From Cheiracanthium punctorium (taxonomy: Eukaryota > Arthropoda > Arachnida > Araneae > Cheiracanthiidae): a stretch of DNA of 64,000 nt. The notes below the pieces were generated by a model. That model made no database searches, was not told the DNA's origin, and saw nothing but the letters and a program-made list of their open reading frames with translations. Shown in pieces: positions 33,442-44,488 of the stretch. The stretch covers positions 62,001 to 126,000 of the forward strand of contig JAWZYV010000696.1 in assembly GCA_038373885.1 (NCBI GenBank). Reading direction: 5' to 3'. The translations under genes and the position numbers were made by a program. Positions within the stretch are counted from its first letter, which is position 1; every line of letters starts with the position of its first letter.

Positions 33442-34353
33442 CCCAGACAGCGCAGCAAATTGGCATCAAACTTGCAGTAAGCTTGATTTATCAAGTTATT
33501 AAATTCAAGTTTACACTTGCCCAACTTGCATTAAGCTTGAAATAGCACGCTTCATTCAAACTTAAAAAATTTTCCTAAATATATGGAGCGCCGGTCCGAA
33601 CTCGCCCCATATATTTTACTTTTCCGCGCATTTTCCCCTCTACGGTGGAACTTGAAGTTATTTTAATGTGTTCCCGTCTAGCGTCCGCGACTGCGATCGA
33701 TCTCGGGACCTAAGGTGTGGGAAGCCAGCGTCCTAACCACGATGCCAATCTGACACGAGATGGCATGACTAAAGTTTGAAGTGACTGTTATGGTTGTCAC
33801 GCCGTTTGCGAGGATTGATCAGTATTGTCCGATGCCGATCTGCATCTTCAATTTTTCCATGGGATGAATCAAAATTAAAATAATGTTATGTGTGATTTAT
33901 AGACTCTACTAATAGGGAAATAAGCATAATATAAGTTTAAAAGCAGCACACGTTTTAAAACTTTCAATATCGCGACACTCATGTTGGGCAATATTGGCCA
34001 AAATCGAGACAGACGACTGATTTTGAAATCAATTTTTTAGTATATTTGTATTTTATTTTGAAGAATTTCAATATTTGGAAATATAGAATTTTTTTTTAAT
34101 TCTATGGTCAAGTACGTTTATGACTGATGATAAATTATTTGTTATGAGGATGTGGCTTTCCAAATCAAGCAGTCATCAAGTTGTATTCAAGCTTGACAGT
34201 GACTTAAATTCGGCGGGGAAATATTTTCTGACTCATTTTTTTGTAATCTCCAAGCTTGCTGCAAGCTTAAAATGAATTGAACTGTCAAGCTTGTATTAAT
34301 ACGTCAAATTCAAAGAAATGTCAAGCTTGATTTAAGCTTATGTGCTGTCTGGG
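33442..34353. mobile_element. Unassigned TIR element, copy T2
   Basis: Ends CCCAGACAGCGCA and, on the minus strand, CCCAGACAGCACA. These share the pattern CCC-N-R-A-Y-AGC-R-CA with element T1. Both subterminal regions are packed with AAGCTTG-type motifs. A tRNA-like block lies inside the left end. Flanking GT/GT could be a 2-bp duplication. No transposase. Confidence 0.5.
33595..33757 (-). repeat. tRNA-derived block inside T2
   Basis: Minus strand: an A-box-like TGGCATCGTGGTTAGGACGC and a B-box-like GAGATCGATC, followed by a body with CACCGTAGAGGGGAAAA. It resembles a tRNA-derived SINE. Confidence 0.55.
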
Positions 34354-34489
34354 GTACTATCCTTAAATCTGACGAGATTTTGGAAATAATTTTTACAAAA
34401 GCTGTATATATCACTAATTAATGTAATTTTGCTGGAACTGTAAAAGAACTTTTAAAATTTATTTCGATCTTGTAACTGAAGAGTAAACT

Positions 34490-35760
34490 GTTATAAACGT
34501 TTATATGCTCATTGTATTGTGCTTAATGTCTGTAACTGCCTTAGACCGCAATGCATTGGAATTATTTTGAATGCTCCTGTAAAAAAACTATAAATGCTAT
34601 AGACACTGTTTCCGAAGAAGATCATTATTTTGTGACTTTCATTACCATGTATCGATTTTTGTTTGTTTGAAATGGCCCAATATATGCATAATACCCTTTA
34701 AAGAATCATTACCAATAATAGAGCATAATGTATTAGAATTCTTTTGGGTGCTCCTGTAAAAGAACTACGATTGCTACATACACCCTTTTTAATAGGTTAC
34801 ATGTTGTTGTTTGTACAAAGAAAAAAATGCATATAAATTTCGTAGTAATCGATGAATATTTACGACAATTAGAACACGGACGGAAAGACAGATCGACAAA
34901 CGGAAATCGTAACACTTTAGCTTTGTTGGAAAGCTTGTTAAAAGTATAAATATTCCGCTTATTCCATCGCACGGACAGAGAGAGCGAGGACTTTGCTCTT
35001 TTAATGTTCGGCAAGCAGCCTCAAATTAATATTCCATACACTAAAAAATGAAAAGTTGCAATTTTGTTGCACATAAATATGTTAATTAGAGCGAGAGTTC
35101 CGCATTTTAAAAATTCCCATTGAAATCACAATACCTTAATGTTATTACATTAGAGATTTTTTTTTATCTCCCGCCCAAATAATGAAAAATATCGCCAAGC
35201 TGAGTGCATTTTTGGAAACATTTTTGCCCCATATTTGGCCGTTTATTGACAAAAATCTCCAAGCTTGGCGACTTTCGGCGCAATTTACGAGGGAGGCATA
35301 CTCATTAGCTAATTAGGATAGTATTGTGCTTAAAATGGATGAATGACTGTAAACTGCCGTTGCCCGTAATGTATTTTTAATTCTTTTGAATGCTCCTGTA
35401 TAGGAAAACTATAAATGATTTCGATGGAGAGCTTTATCTTGTAGTTTTCAACAACATATATCAATTTTCTTTCTTTTGAAATAGCCCAATATCTCTAAAA
35501 TACGAAGAATCACTGCCCATAGAGCGCATGTACTGGAAATTTTTTGGCTGCTCCTGTAAAAGAACTATAAACTCTGTATACGCCCTTTTCAATAGGGCAT
35601 ATGGCACAAAACCTAGGAATAACATATGTAAATTTCGTAGTAATCTGTGCATATTTACGGCAGTGAGAGCACGGACGGACAAACAGGCAGACAAACCGAA
35701 ATCATAAACACTTTTCAACCTTGTTGGAAAGTATTAAAAAGCGACCTTGAATTTTGATTA
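34490..35760 (+). repeat. Large direct repeat with internal subunits
   Basis: Two diverged copies (about 34490-34960 and 35330-35760) roughly 800-820 bp apart. Each contains two subunits marked by TGCTCCTGTA (34572, 34749, 35391, 35549) and a 3' part rich in GGACGG and GACAGAC. A hairpin CAACCTTGTTGG-type motif with GGAAAG follows. The minus-strand frames of 85-93 codons here are translations of the repeat. A fragment lies near 23560. Confidence 0.7.
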
Positions 35761-36233
35761 TGTAAACACGCGTTGCTTTCAACGTGTGACAATGCGACGA
35801 CTCTTTTTGAAAGATTCAACAGAAATTGATGATTTCGCAAGCATTGGCTTAAATGTTCTGAATTATTTCGAGCGTAAAATACATGAATAATGCATGCTGA
35901 AAAGGAAATTTATCTTTTAAATACTCATAAAAAAATAGGCACAAACAGAAAATAAATTTAATTTCTAAAAGCTCAGTAATACACAAGGAAGGAAATTTTT
36001 ATTTAGAGATGAAGTCACCCTATATGGGGCCTGACTACCTTCGGAGGCCTCAAGCCAACCACTTTTGGAGGCCCCCGATACCTTGTTGACATATATATAG
36101 TGGCAGAGCAAATATTTGTTCGCAGTGGGAGGGGGGGGGGGCACACACTGTCTAGTCCAATTTTTTTATTGGAGAGCCGCATATTTTAAATGCGGAGAAT
36201 TTGTGCTTCAAATTACGTCGAATGCTTAGGACC
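35761..36233. other. Unassigned stretch
   Basis: Includes GGGGCC/GAGGCC-rich sequence near 36025-36080 that may be a decayed hAT. A G run lies at about 36130-36141. No gene. Confidence 0.3.
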
Positions 36234-36237
36234 TTAA

Positions 36238-36388
36238 CCATTTAACGCGCAGTGTTCCCGCTCTGGGAACACCCAACTCTGACGTTTTGACTGTTGCCAG
36301 TCACGAAGAATAGATTGGATTTCTATAAAAATAGTGGCGGGTGACAGAGCTCCACCAGAATCCTTTACTTTTTAGCACGTCATTTCCC

Positions 36389-36423
<35 letters not shown>

Positions 36424-36817
36424 TCACAATTATTTTTAACAGCACTGACATTTGCTGGAAAATGGAAGAATGCAAAAACAGCTGGATCGATTGCCCAATC
36501 CTGGCACTGCCAGCTGTCGTCCAAAAAGGGTCTCTAGATTTGTGGCACGTGATGAACGTTTCGATCGTCCGCCCTCTTGCTGGTCGTTCAGTCGAGCGAT
36601 GGCAACGGCTGCCCCTTTTTTCAGCATTGGGCCATCTATCCAGCTGTTCTCGCATTCTTCCATTCTTCAGCAGATGCCAGTGCTGTTAAAAATAGTCGTG
36701 ACCATTTTTTCACGGGAAATGACGCGCTAAAAAGTAAAGGATTCTCGTGGAGCTCTGTCGCCCGCAACTATTTTTATAGAAATCAAATCTATTCTTCGTG
36801 ACTTTCAACAGTCAAAT
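36238..36817 (+). mobile_element. piggyBac-like MITE pbA, copy 9 (double-left form)
   Basis: TTAA at 36234-36237. Unlike the others, the sequence of the left end (GCACGTCATTTCCCGT region) appears again inverted on the right (ACGGGAAATGACGCGC), so this copy is a palindrome of two left halves. It breaks off at about 36817 before the right tip. A run of about 30 A sits at 36391-36420. Confidence 0.82.
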
Positions 36818-37359
36818 GGAAACGCTTTGCTTTACCTACTCGGTGTGACGTCACAAGTAAGTGCCGTGGCTTTCCTCTCTGATTTAACCCTCCAAGCGGT
36901 TGTAACTCCCGTCCACTTCGTTCCAGTTTTCACGACTGCAATGCATCGGTAAATTAAATTATTTATAACACTCAAGATATCATAAAATACGTTTTGGATA
37001 TTGAAGCTTGCAAATAATTTAGGAACTCGTGTTTAATATGATTACAAATTTTTCTATCAAAATTCTTATTATTTTATAATTTTAAAAGCAGCGTGAAAAT
37101 TTTATCATGTAAACGACTTTACTCTATTTGCCCATTTTTAAGCCGCGCGCTCAGTGGATTCAATCCAACAATGAACTCACGCGGCTGCACTTGTTCAAAG
37201 AATCATTCCGGGAAGCAACGTCTGTCAAAGAAGGAGAGTCTACTCCGTTGCGTCTTTTTAAATGATGAGCACGGTTTTGTTAAACATGGCATAAGAACGA
37301 TCAGGTTAAAAAAAAAAAAAAAAGAGTAACCTATCTCTGATAGTATATGCTTCGCCGCT
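36818..37359. other. Unassigned stretch
   Basis: Contains TTAACCCTCCAAGCGG near 36886 and a CTCCGTTGCGTCTTTTTAAA segment near 37240, also found at 60884-60910. These are probably fragments of another TTAA transposon. Confidence 0.35.
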
Positions 37360-37423
37360 GTGAGTTGCACTAAGTAGTCGTAACCTCCCCCCCGCCCATA
37401 AAAAATTTCTAGCTACGCCACTG
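37360..37423 (+). mobile_element. hatC fragment, right end only
   Basis: Retains GTGAGTTGCA, GTAGTCGTAACC, a C run and the TIR AGCTACGCCACTG. The left two thirds are missing. Confidence 0.6.
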
Positions 37424-38160
37424 CTTTGCCCTACTTATCGACCCTCGTTTGAAACTTTTCTAGCGTCCCTTGACCGCTACCCCTTCCGGAATTGAACCGA
37501 AATCGAATACTTTGTAATTTTGTTGGAAAAGTGAACATACCTGTATCATGGAAACTACTGGAAAATTCTTCGCGCTAACTCGTTCAGGAGAATGTTACAT
37601 CCAGGAAAGATTCGAGAGAGTAGAGGGGAAGAGGGGAGGGTTGATAATTATGGCGGAGCACTTAAAAGTGAAGAGACACTCTTTTTCTCCCCCCCCCTGT
37701 TTATTAACACGCTTTTATTAGACTGTTTGTCTGTTTGTTTTTAACCGACTCCTTTGGACTCGATTTTGACCCACTTTAAACGGTCAGATTTAATTTAAAC
37801 TTGGTAGACTTATCAAGGACCGATGTCAATACAATAATTTGATAAGTTTATCCCATAATCCTGATTAGGATCGTCAGAATTAGTCATTTTCTTAGAGCTC
37901 CTTTGCGTGAGAGCGAGAGAGAATGGAGCAAGCGCGCGGTCTACGCATGCGTACCATTTCGGCACTCGGCTCAGCACAATGGAGTAGAACCTCTCTCGCA
38001 ATTGGTAACTGTATTCAGTGGTATGATATTGGGTAGTTACGTTTTTGAAAACCAGATGGCAAATCTAAAAATTTTACCTCAATATTGTTACATGTGGATG
38101 TTTGTGTTTCTTGTAGTCGTTATGAAACTTGTTTGTTGATGAGAGACCTATTATTTCCTT
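37424..38160. other. Unassigned stretch
   Basis: The frame at 37903-38139 has no recognisable domain. No bounded repeat seen. Confidence 0.25.
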
Positions 38161-38164
38161 TTTA

Positions 38165-38408
38165 GTGAGAAAAGTAGCATTTAACTGCAGGTTAATTAAT
38201 ACTTTGGTGCATAGCAGGGGCGTAGCCAGAGGGGAGGCTGAGGGGCTGCTGCTTCCCCCCGAAATGGGACACTTTACTTATTTTTAGTGAGGAAGGTAGC
38301 TTTTAACTGCAGGTTAATTAATACTTTGGTGCACAGCAGGGGCGTAGCCAGAGGGAGGCTGAGGGGGCTGCTGATCCCCCCCCCCCCGAAATGGGACCCT
38401 TTACTTAG
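38165..38408 (+). repeat. 122-bp tandem duplication spanning a hAT edge
   Basis: Two units, 122 bp apart, each with about 50 bp of flanking DNA (TTTAACTGCAGGTTAATTAA) plus the first 60-70 bp of a hatJ-type MITE. The hAT start occurs at 38215 and 38337. Confidence 0.88.
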
Positions 38409-38492
38409 CTTACAATTTGATATTTAGCCTATAATTGAACTTTAAATTTGATACCCACCCCACCCCGAAATAAAATCCTGGCTACGCCACTG
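38337..38492. mobile_element. hAT-type MITE hatJ, copy 2
   Basis: TIRs CAGGGGCGTAGCCAGAGG and CCTGGCTACGCCACTG. Perfect 8-bp TSD GTGCACAG at 38329-38336 and 38493-38500. The end AAATAAAATCCTGGCTACGC is close to that of hatJ copy 1. Confidence 0.9.
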
Positions 38493-38773
38493 GTGCACAG
38501 TGAAAATAAATTATCTCACAGTTTGTACTTTCCAACTTAGTGTTCCATACTGTCTTATGAGAGATATCGGAAATTTTTAAAAATATAAATTTTAAATAAA
38601 TACAGTTTAAAAAACTAAAAAACACGCTTTTATAGCAAATCGAACTAAAAAGTGAAAAATAAAAATATAGTTTAAAAAAAAACTAAAAAACACGCTTTAG
38701 TGATAAATTGAACTAATTAAAAAGTGAAAAATAATTCTTAATATAGAATTAAATGAATGAACGAAAAATAGCA

Positions 38774-38899
38774 TTATTGTGAAAAAAGCGTAGGGTGTGC
38801 TCCTTATCTCAGTTCTTGAGAATATTCGATCGGTGCGATTAGTAAAAGAATGATATAAAAGAATATAGCACAAAGCGCCCCACACTTTTTTCACAATAA
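38774..38899. mobile_element. Small MITE of unassigned class
   Basis: Ends TTATTGTGAAAAAAGCG and CTTTTTTCACAATAA are inverted copies with 126 bp overall. The next element starts five bases later. No TSD could be fixed. Confidence 0.6.
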
Positions 38900-38904
38900 T
38901 ACTA

Positions 38905-39406
38905 TTGGGTTGGCAACAAAGTAATTGCGTTTTCTTGTATAAAATTCAAGCACATAAGTTTTCAACACGTTTTTAATTACAAGTAAGCTGTGCCTGAACA
39001 TACGATTCATATTTGTTACATTTTAAAGTAAGAATTTCACTGGCAGTATTTTTTTTTCGTCCATAAAAGATGGCCACCCTCCCCCTTTTTTCGCTTCTAT
39101 CCTCCTTAGAGGACACTATTAAAAATGTCCTGAAATTAATTTTTAGGTATTCGTGACTGCTGTATTTTACAGAAAGAATTTCACGGATATCTCTATTTTT
39201 ATTTGAGATCACGCGGGATATGTGAAAAGAACTTTTTGGCCCCCTTACCCCCCCTAAGATGACGAATTTTGGAAAATGCTCTCTGATCTAGCACCTATGT
39301 TGAAGAACTCGCGTACGTGCCGAATTTCGCATAATTAACTTCAGTAGTTTTTGCCAGGCGAAATATTGACATACGGAAAAACGCAATTACTTTGTTGCCA
39401 ACCCAA
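38905..39406. mobile_element. mariner-type MITE (502 bp)
   Basis: TIRs TTGGGTTGGCAACAAAGTAA and its exact complement, flanked by TA on both sides (38903-38904, 39407-39408). The ends resemble mariner TIRs. The interior has no transposase motifs. Confidence 0.88.
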
Positions 39407-39599
39407 TATTTTCCGTTCATTAATTAATTTCTATATTAAGAATTATTTTTCACTTTTTAGTTAGTTCAACTTATCACTAAAGCGTGTTTTTTTTTAGTTT
39501 TTTAAACTATATTTATTTTAAATCTTGAAACCGTGTATAATCTGTTAGCTCTCTTTACTCAAGATAGAGGCGTAAAGGAAGCTGGTTCGCGCGTAAGAT

Positions 39600-39965
39600 C
39601 CGTCGTAATTCCAATGCCCTCCATGTTCAGATACCTCTGGGGGTGCACGTTTCAGGTGATAGGTCTCTGATCTGGAATGTGTTCAAGACGGGGAGACCCA
39701 GAACAAAGTGGAACTTAATCCCGCTGGGGCGGATTAAAATGGGAGAAGCCTCCTTTCGCCCATCGCCGTCCTGTATGGAGGATCTGGCATCGCTTCTCGG
39801 TTGCCAGAGGGCATAAGAAACGAGAACACGATAACTGTGGGGGGTGCTAATCCAGGTTCTGGGTCTCTTATCTAGAAATGGATTCAGAATTGGGAGATCA
39901 CTCATAGGGGGAAACGTTGGCCTGCCTACTAGGCGCCTCCACAATATGACCATGACCAACATCTC
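39600..39965. repeat. Interspersed repeat, family K
   Basis: Shares CCTCCATGTT...ATACCTCTGGGGGTGC and GGATCTGGCA...GTTGCCAGAGGGCA with a reverse copy at 59740-59960. Its right part (TTGGCCTGCCTACTAGGCGC) matches the SINE body at 12400-12450. Frames on both strands are repeat translations. Confidence 0.6.
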
Positions 39966-40729
39966 CGGTTTTTCTAGAGGACAAGACTACAGTAGGCCGC
40001 TGACCCGACCATTGCCGAAAAACACAACAACGATCTATTGTAACATTACTAGTTTGATAAGTTTCAATTCTTAGGTCGTAGAAATATAAATAAAAACAAT
40101 TCAAACATTTTGGTGTGTTTCCCATCTCACGTTTGTTGCAGCTTATTTCTCGGACACACCCGCAGAGCTTTACCAAAAGAGCGATTTCCCCTCGCCATAA
40201 ACTGGTTTGGCTCTATCTACCGTTACCGGTGTTTGGATAAACCTGTTACAGAATGTTTTCTTCTTCGACGGCTTTGTATCAATGTCGGAACCCATTGCAA
40301 GAAAAGAAAATTAACAATAAGTACTCTCAGGGAAAGAAAATGCAAAGTTAATTACAGAACTTTGTGAAACAACACGCGTGAAAAGGTGCTTGGCAAAACG
40401 AACAGGTTCAGCCCTTCCTTGCCTGCGAAGGTGGTGGTGTTTTTTGAAACAGAAGAAGGGCAGACCTTTTGTTTCACGCGAAACGATCCTTTTGATCATC
40501 AACCCCCCCCCCCATCCGAACCCGAAATTTTTTCGTGCCTACGACCTTGGCCTTGATAAGTATGCTTCCGTGCTTGTTATTTTATGATTTTTTCAATGAG
40601 TTTGAAACAAGGTAAGTTTCATATAAATAGTTTCGTATAACGCTGTAAAATCGAAGCTCGTTTTTCACGAGCACTTGCGATTTTACGAACCAACGAGTGA
40701 TCCCGAATACACTCCCGTAGAAGATTTTA
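39966..40729. other. Unassigned stretch
   Basis: Near 40505-40545 a C run followed by CGAAATTTTTTCGTGCC and CCTTG looks like a lone hAT right end. No gene seen. Confidence 0.3.
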
Positions 40730-40737
40730 CGAGCTAT

Positions 40738-40905
40738 CAGGGGCGTAGCCAAGAGGGGGGGTTGAGGAGTCATAACCCCCCCATGAGAAATTTTTGCCAT
40801 ACAAAATGTATATTCTTCACTACATTATCACACACGTATGCATATATATGAGTTGTAGTAGTCGTAACCCCACCGCCCCATGAAAATTTTCTGGCTACGC
40901 TCCTG
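40738..40905 (+). mobile_element. hAT-type MITE hatC, copy 4
   Basis: TIRs CAGGGGCGTAGCCAAGAG and CTGGCTACGCTCCTG. Perfect 8-bp TSD CGAGCTAT at 40730-40737 and 40906-40913. Confidence 0.93.
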
Positions 40906-41221
40906 CGAGCTATCGGAGTGGTCGCGTCGGGTTCATAAGAACTAGCGTCGTCTGTACAATCAGTGCAGTTGCAGGGTTGGGGCAAGCTCCCCGGCTTCAA
41001 TTCCAGGGTAACAATCTTTAGTCTCACTGTTCAGTTTCAAGAGGGAACAAGAAAGATAAGTTATACCTAATGATATATTCTGTACAATCTTGATAATCCG
41101 AAATATACGGCACCAGACAACCGCCGGGATGATCGAAAAATTCTGGATTTTCTGGTATGGCATGCGTTTTCCAAAAGCTTTGGATTATCGAACGTGCCGG
41201 ACTAACCAACCTCCGGACACA

Positions 41222-41947
41222 ACGGCAGCGCAGCCCAGCTATGTCAGAAAAATTCTCCAGCTATATGGCACCGGATGGGGTATTCGATCGACCGCCATAT
41301 TGCTGGTAGTTAACCCATTGAGGCGCAACCCTTTCCCAATGCTGGAAAAAAGGGCAGCCGTTGCCATCGCTCGACTTCACGACCAGCAAGATGGCAGACG
41401 ATCGAAACGTTCATCGCGTGCCACAGATCTAGCTGTTCTGACTGTGCCACACAGCCAGCTGCTTCAAAAAAGGGTCTCTAGATCTGTGGCACGCGATAAA
41501 CGTTTCGATCGTCCGCCATCTTGCTGGTAGTGAAGTCGAGCGATGGCAACGGCTGCCCTTTTTTTCAGCATTGGGCAATCTATCCAGCTGTCCTCGCATT
41601 CTTCCATTTTTCAGCAGATGTCAGTGCTGTTAAAAAGAATCGTGACCATTTTTTGACGGGAAATGACGTGCTAAAAAGTAAAGGATTCTCGTGGAGCTAT
41701 GTCACCCACAGCTATTTTTATAGAAATCAAATCTATTCTTCGTGACTGGCAACAGTCAAAACGTCAGAGTTGGGTGTTCCCAGAGCGGGAACACTGCGCG
41801 TTAAAGGGTTAAATGGATCGATGGCAACGGATGCACTTTTTCATAGTTGGGACCATTTAATCCTGGGTTTTTTTTTTTTTTTTCGACTAGCCGCGAAAGC
41901 GTTGAAATAACGGTGGTTTCACAGGGCAACCACCGCATATCAAAGGG
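41222..41947. mobile_element. piggyBac-like element pbP, copy 1, host of pbA copy 10
   Basis: The left part (41222-41313) matches the pbP core at 51740-51840 (GCCCAGCTATGTCAGAAAA, CCGCCATATTGCTGGTAG). After the inserted pbA, pbP resumes with AATGGATCGATGGCAACGG and ends CAAAGGG before TTAA (41948-41951). The left end is not resolved. Confidence 0.65.
41314..41808 (-). mobile_element. piggyBac-like MITE pbA, copy 10, nested in pbP
   Basis: Reverse orientation, TTAA at 41310-41313 and 41809-41812. The host motif GGTAGTTAAATGGATCG of pbP is split exactly at its TTAA. It keeps the palindromic core and terminal hairpin. Confidence 0.9.
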
Positions 41948-41951
41948 TTAA

Positions 41952-42710
41952 CACATTTCAACGAGGTTGAATTATTGTTTATGATAACGGTTTGTCTGTC
42001 TGTCCGTGCTCCCTTACTTGTGCATCGATTACTATTATATTTATGTAGGTCATTTCACATTTAAATGTTACCTTGATTAAACTAAAGGAAGGAAATTATT
42101 CCCTTTATTCACGAGTTGCATTTTCGTCCTATAAGAAAAAGTTTTGGGAGGAAATCATGACATAAGTATGGCTTTCAACACGAGTTACCAGTTAATGGGG
42201 TTAGACTGTCTACAAATAGTCTCCGGTCAGAGTCACATGACTTATGGCATTCAAAATGTAAATAAAATATATTGATCGCAAAGCTCAAAAGACTTTTCCC
42301 TATTTGTATGCTAATTTCATTGGCTCTCTCCATTTTTATTTTACCCTTTTTCCCCACTTTTGCGGAAATTTCGCAATTTATGGCAACAGAGAATTGTATT
42401 TTTTTGAAGAATAGCATTTTATTGGTTGCATACTGTAACCAAAATCATAATGTGATGTACGTGTGTCCAGAAATCTAGTTCAAATCCACAGAAGGTCAGA
42501 ACCAACATAAATACAAAGTGAAATCTGGGGATGTAATGATAAGTTGCACGCAAGTTATCTGGACGAAAAAAAAAACGTCAGTCATTCTCTTATCCTCTCT
42601 TGGCGACGAATTCAGGACAAGCTTGGTTAAACTCAGAAAGATAATACCAGGGGAGTCTATGTGCTGCATAAAAAGTTAGTGCTCAGCGTAGCTGAAGGCG
42701 AAGAGTAATT
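41952..42710. other. Unassigned stretch
   Basis: GTCTGTCTGTCCGTGCTCCC near 41992 resembles the GACAGAC-rich part of the 34-35 kb repeat in reverse. Frames at 42175-42478 on both strands have no recognisable domain. Confidence 0.3.
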
Positions 42711-43564
42711 TTTTACTTTCCGAACATGTACCATGTAAGGAAAGTATTGTAATCATGAAAAAATTCGACTTCGAGATTTTGGTGTTTTTACACGTTTTGA
42801 GGGCTTCTGAATCCATTTATGCTATTTTTACGAGATGTATGTATGTATGTGTGTATGTGTGTGTGTTTGTGTGTATGTGAGTGAACACGATAGCTCCTGA
42901 ACGGAGCATTCGATTGAGCTCAAATTGGATATATATGTCATAAACCACCGTCGCAAGACCGGTATTGATTTGGGTGTGTATAGGACTTATAGTTTTTCTA
43001 CAGGGCTACGACAAAGATTTCTTTTACATGATGGCCTATGGGGGGGAATTTCTTGAAAGTGCGCTAAGCGTTTAAACGGTAGATTCGATTGAGCTCAAAT
43101 TGGGTATACATGTTATAAACCACCGTTGCAAGACCGGTATTGAATTTGGTGTGTATAGGACTTATAGTTTTTCTACAGGGCTACGACAAAGATTTCTTTT
43201 ACATTATGGCCTATGGGGGGAATTTCTTGAAAGTGCGCTAGCGTTTAAACGATACATTCGATGGAGCTCAAATTCGGTATACATGTTATAAACCACCATC
43301 CTAAGACCGGTATTGAGTTTGGTGTGTATAGGACTTATAGTTCTCCTAAAGGGCTACGACAAAACTTTCTTTTATGTTATGGCATAATGGCCTATGGGGA
43401 GAAATTCTTGAAAGTGCGCAAGCGTTTAAACGGTGCATTCGATTGAGTTTCAATTTGGTATATCTGTTTGAATTATTCATCGATTCAAATTTATTTAAGT
43501 GTTCGGTAATGATCTTAATCGTAAGTGTTCGGAAAGTCGAGTGGAGTCACTCCAGATTTTTTTC
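42711..43564 (+). mobile_element. Helentron/DINE-like element, copy 2
   Basis: Left end TTTACTTTCCGAACATG, GT microsatellite (about 42838-42880), then three tandem units of about 174 bp (shared TAAACCACCG at 42941, 43116 and 43289). The right subterminal repeat is TGTTCGGAAAGT, then TGGAGTCACTCCA (a perfect 13-bp palindrome) and a T run. No hatV insert in this copy. Confidence 0.7.
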
Positions 43565-43579
43565 ACTTGCTACTCAGAG

Positions 43580-43609
43580 ACCGCTCATACACCAAAATGT
43601 ATGAGCGGT
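43580..43609. repeat. 12-bp perfect hairpin
   Basis: ACCGCTCATACA and TGTATGAGCGGT around a CCAAAA loop. The following GACCAAAATGTATGATG repeats part of the loop and arm. Confidence 0.85.
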
Positions 43610-43663
43610 GACCAAAATGTATGATGTCGTGACCAAATTTGGCACTGTGATATTGGTCATGGC

Positions 43664-44474
43664 TAAGGTGACCATACGTCCCGTTTTGAACGGGACAGTC
43701 CAGTTTTTAGGTGGCTTGTCCCGTTGTCCCCAAGCACAGCTTTGGGACACCGAAATGTCCCGTTTTTAGAAAATGTCCCCTGCAGTGTACCGTTTTTTTT
43801 AAAGAGAGCAACCCACGGTAACGATTTCAATAAAGGCCGCTAAAAATCTGAAATCATTCAACGGCAGTGTCTAAAAAAGAAACCTGACATTCCTCCCCTC
43901 TCGAGACGCACAGAAAACGCCGGGGGAATGTATTGTTTTTGTTCTTTTAATGTTCTTTTTTTTTGTCAACTATTTCAATTTATTTAATTTTTATTTCTTT
44001 TTTTTAAAGTCATGTTCCTCTTTTGCTTATTACTCCCCCTCCCCCGAATTTCCCCATTTCACTCTGGTTTTCAAAGAATTTTTTCCTTCCGAATGACAAT
44101 TTCCTTTTTTCTGTGTGTCCTTTTGTTTACATTTCTCACTTTCCTGCCTTCCTGCCTCGAGTCTTATGGTGTTTTTGAAGTCCAAGAAAGGCCTACCCCT
44201 TGTACCACCCGAAGCGTCCGTCTTGCACTATTAGCAAGTTTTTTTTTTTTTTTTTTTTTTTTAAACATAAACACAAGCTTTTTTGTGCGTTTACTTAACA
44301 ACTAAAAGATACCCAGACCTGTAAATTCAGTCTCCCTTCACTATTACCTTAAAAACAATAGAGGTCCCGTTTTGAGGAAAAAAAAATAAATACACTATTG
44401 CCAAAAAAAAAAAAAAAAAAAAAAAAAAAGAAGTAGATGTCCCGTTTTGAAGGAAAAAATAAATGGTCACGTTA
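43664..44474. mobile_element. hAT-type element hatR (811 bp)
   Basis: Ends TAAGGTGACCATACGTCCCG and, inverted, TAACGTGACCATTTATT. Perfect 8-bp TSD GTCATGGC at 43656-43663 and 44475-44482. The motif GTCCCGTTTTGA recurs near both ends. T and A runs (44240-44262, 44404-44429) lie inside. The 97-codon frame at 44012-44305 ends in poly-Phe and is not called. Confidence 0.82.
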
Positions 44475-44488
44475 GTCATGGCGTAGAT

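Larger units (their letters stand above)
38662..39518. repeat. Palindrome split by two insertions
   Basis: The left arm (38662-38770) and right arm (39407-39518) are inverted copies, sharing AACACGCTTTAGTGATAA and GTGAAAAATAATTCTTAATA. The original centre was AAAAATA/TATTTT. A 126-bp MITE and a 502-bp mariner MITE now separate the arms. The left arm is partly repeated in tandem just upstream (38600-38661). Confidence 0.85.

Noticed and set aside
34490..35760. Pair of retrotransposon LTRs
   Set aside because: No TG...CA ends, no primer-binding site or polypurine tract, no gag-pol sequence between them, and each block has internal subunits.
41090..41530. 146-codon frame as a gene
   Set aside because: It runs from spacer through pbP into pbA copy 10. 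The SRDPF- and SSDGNGCPFF-like strings are pbA translations that recur at every copy.
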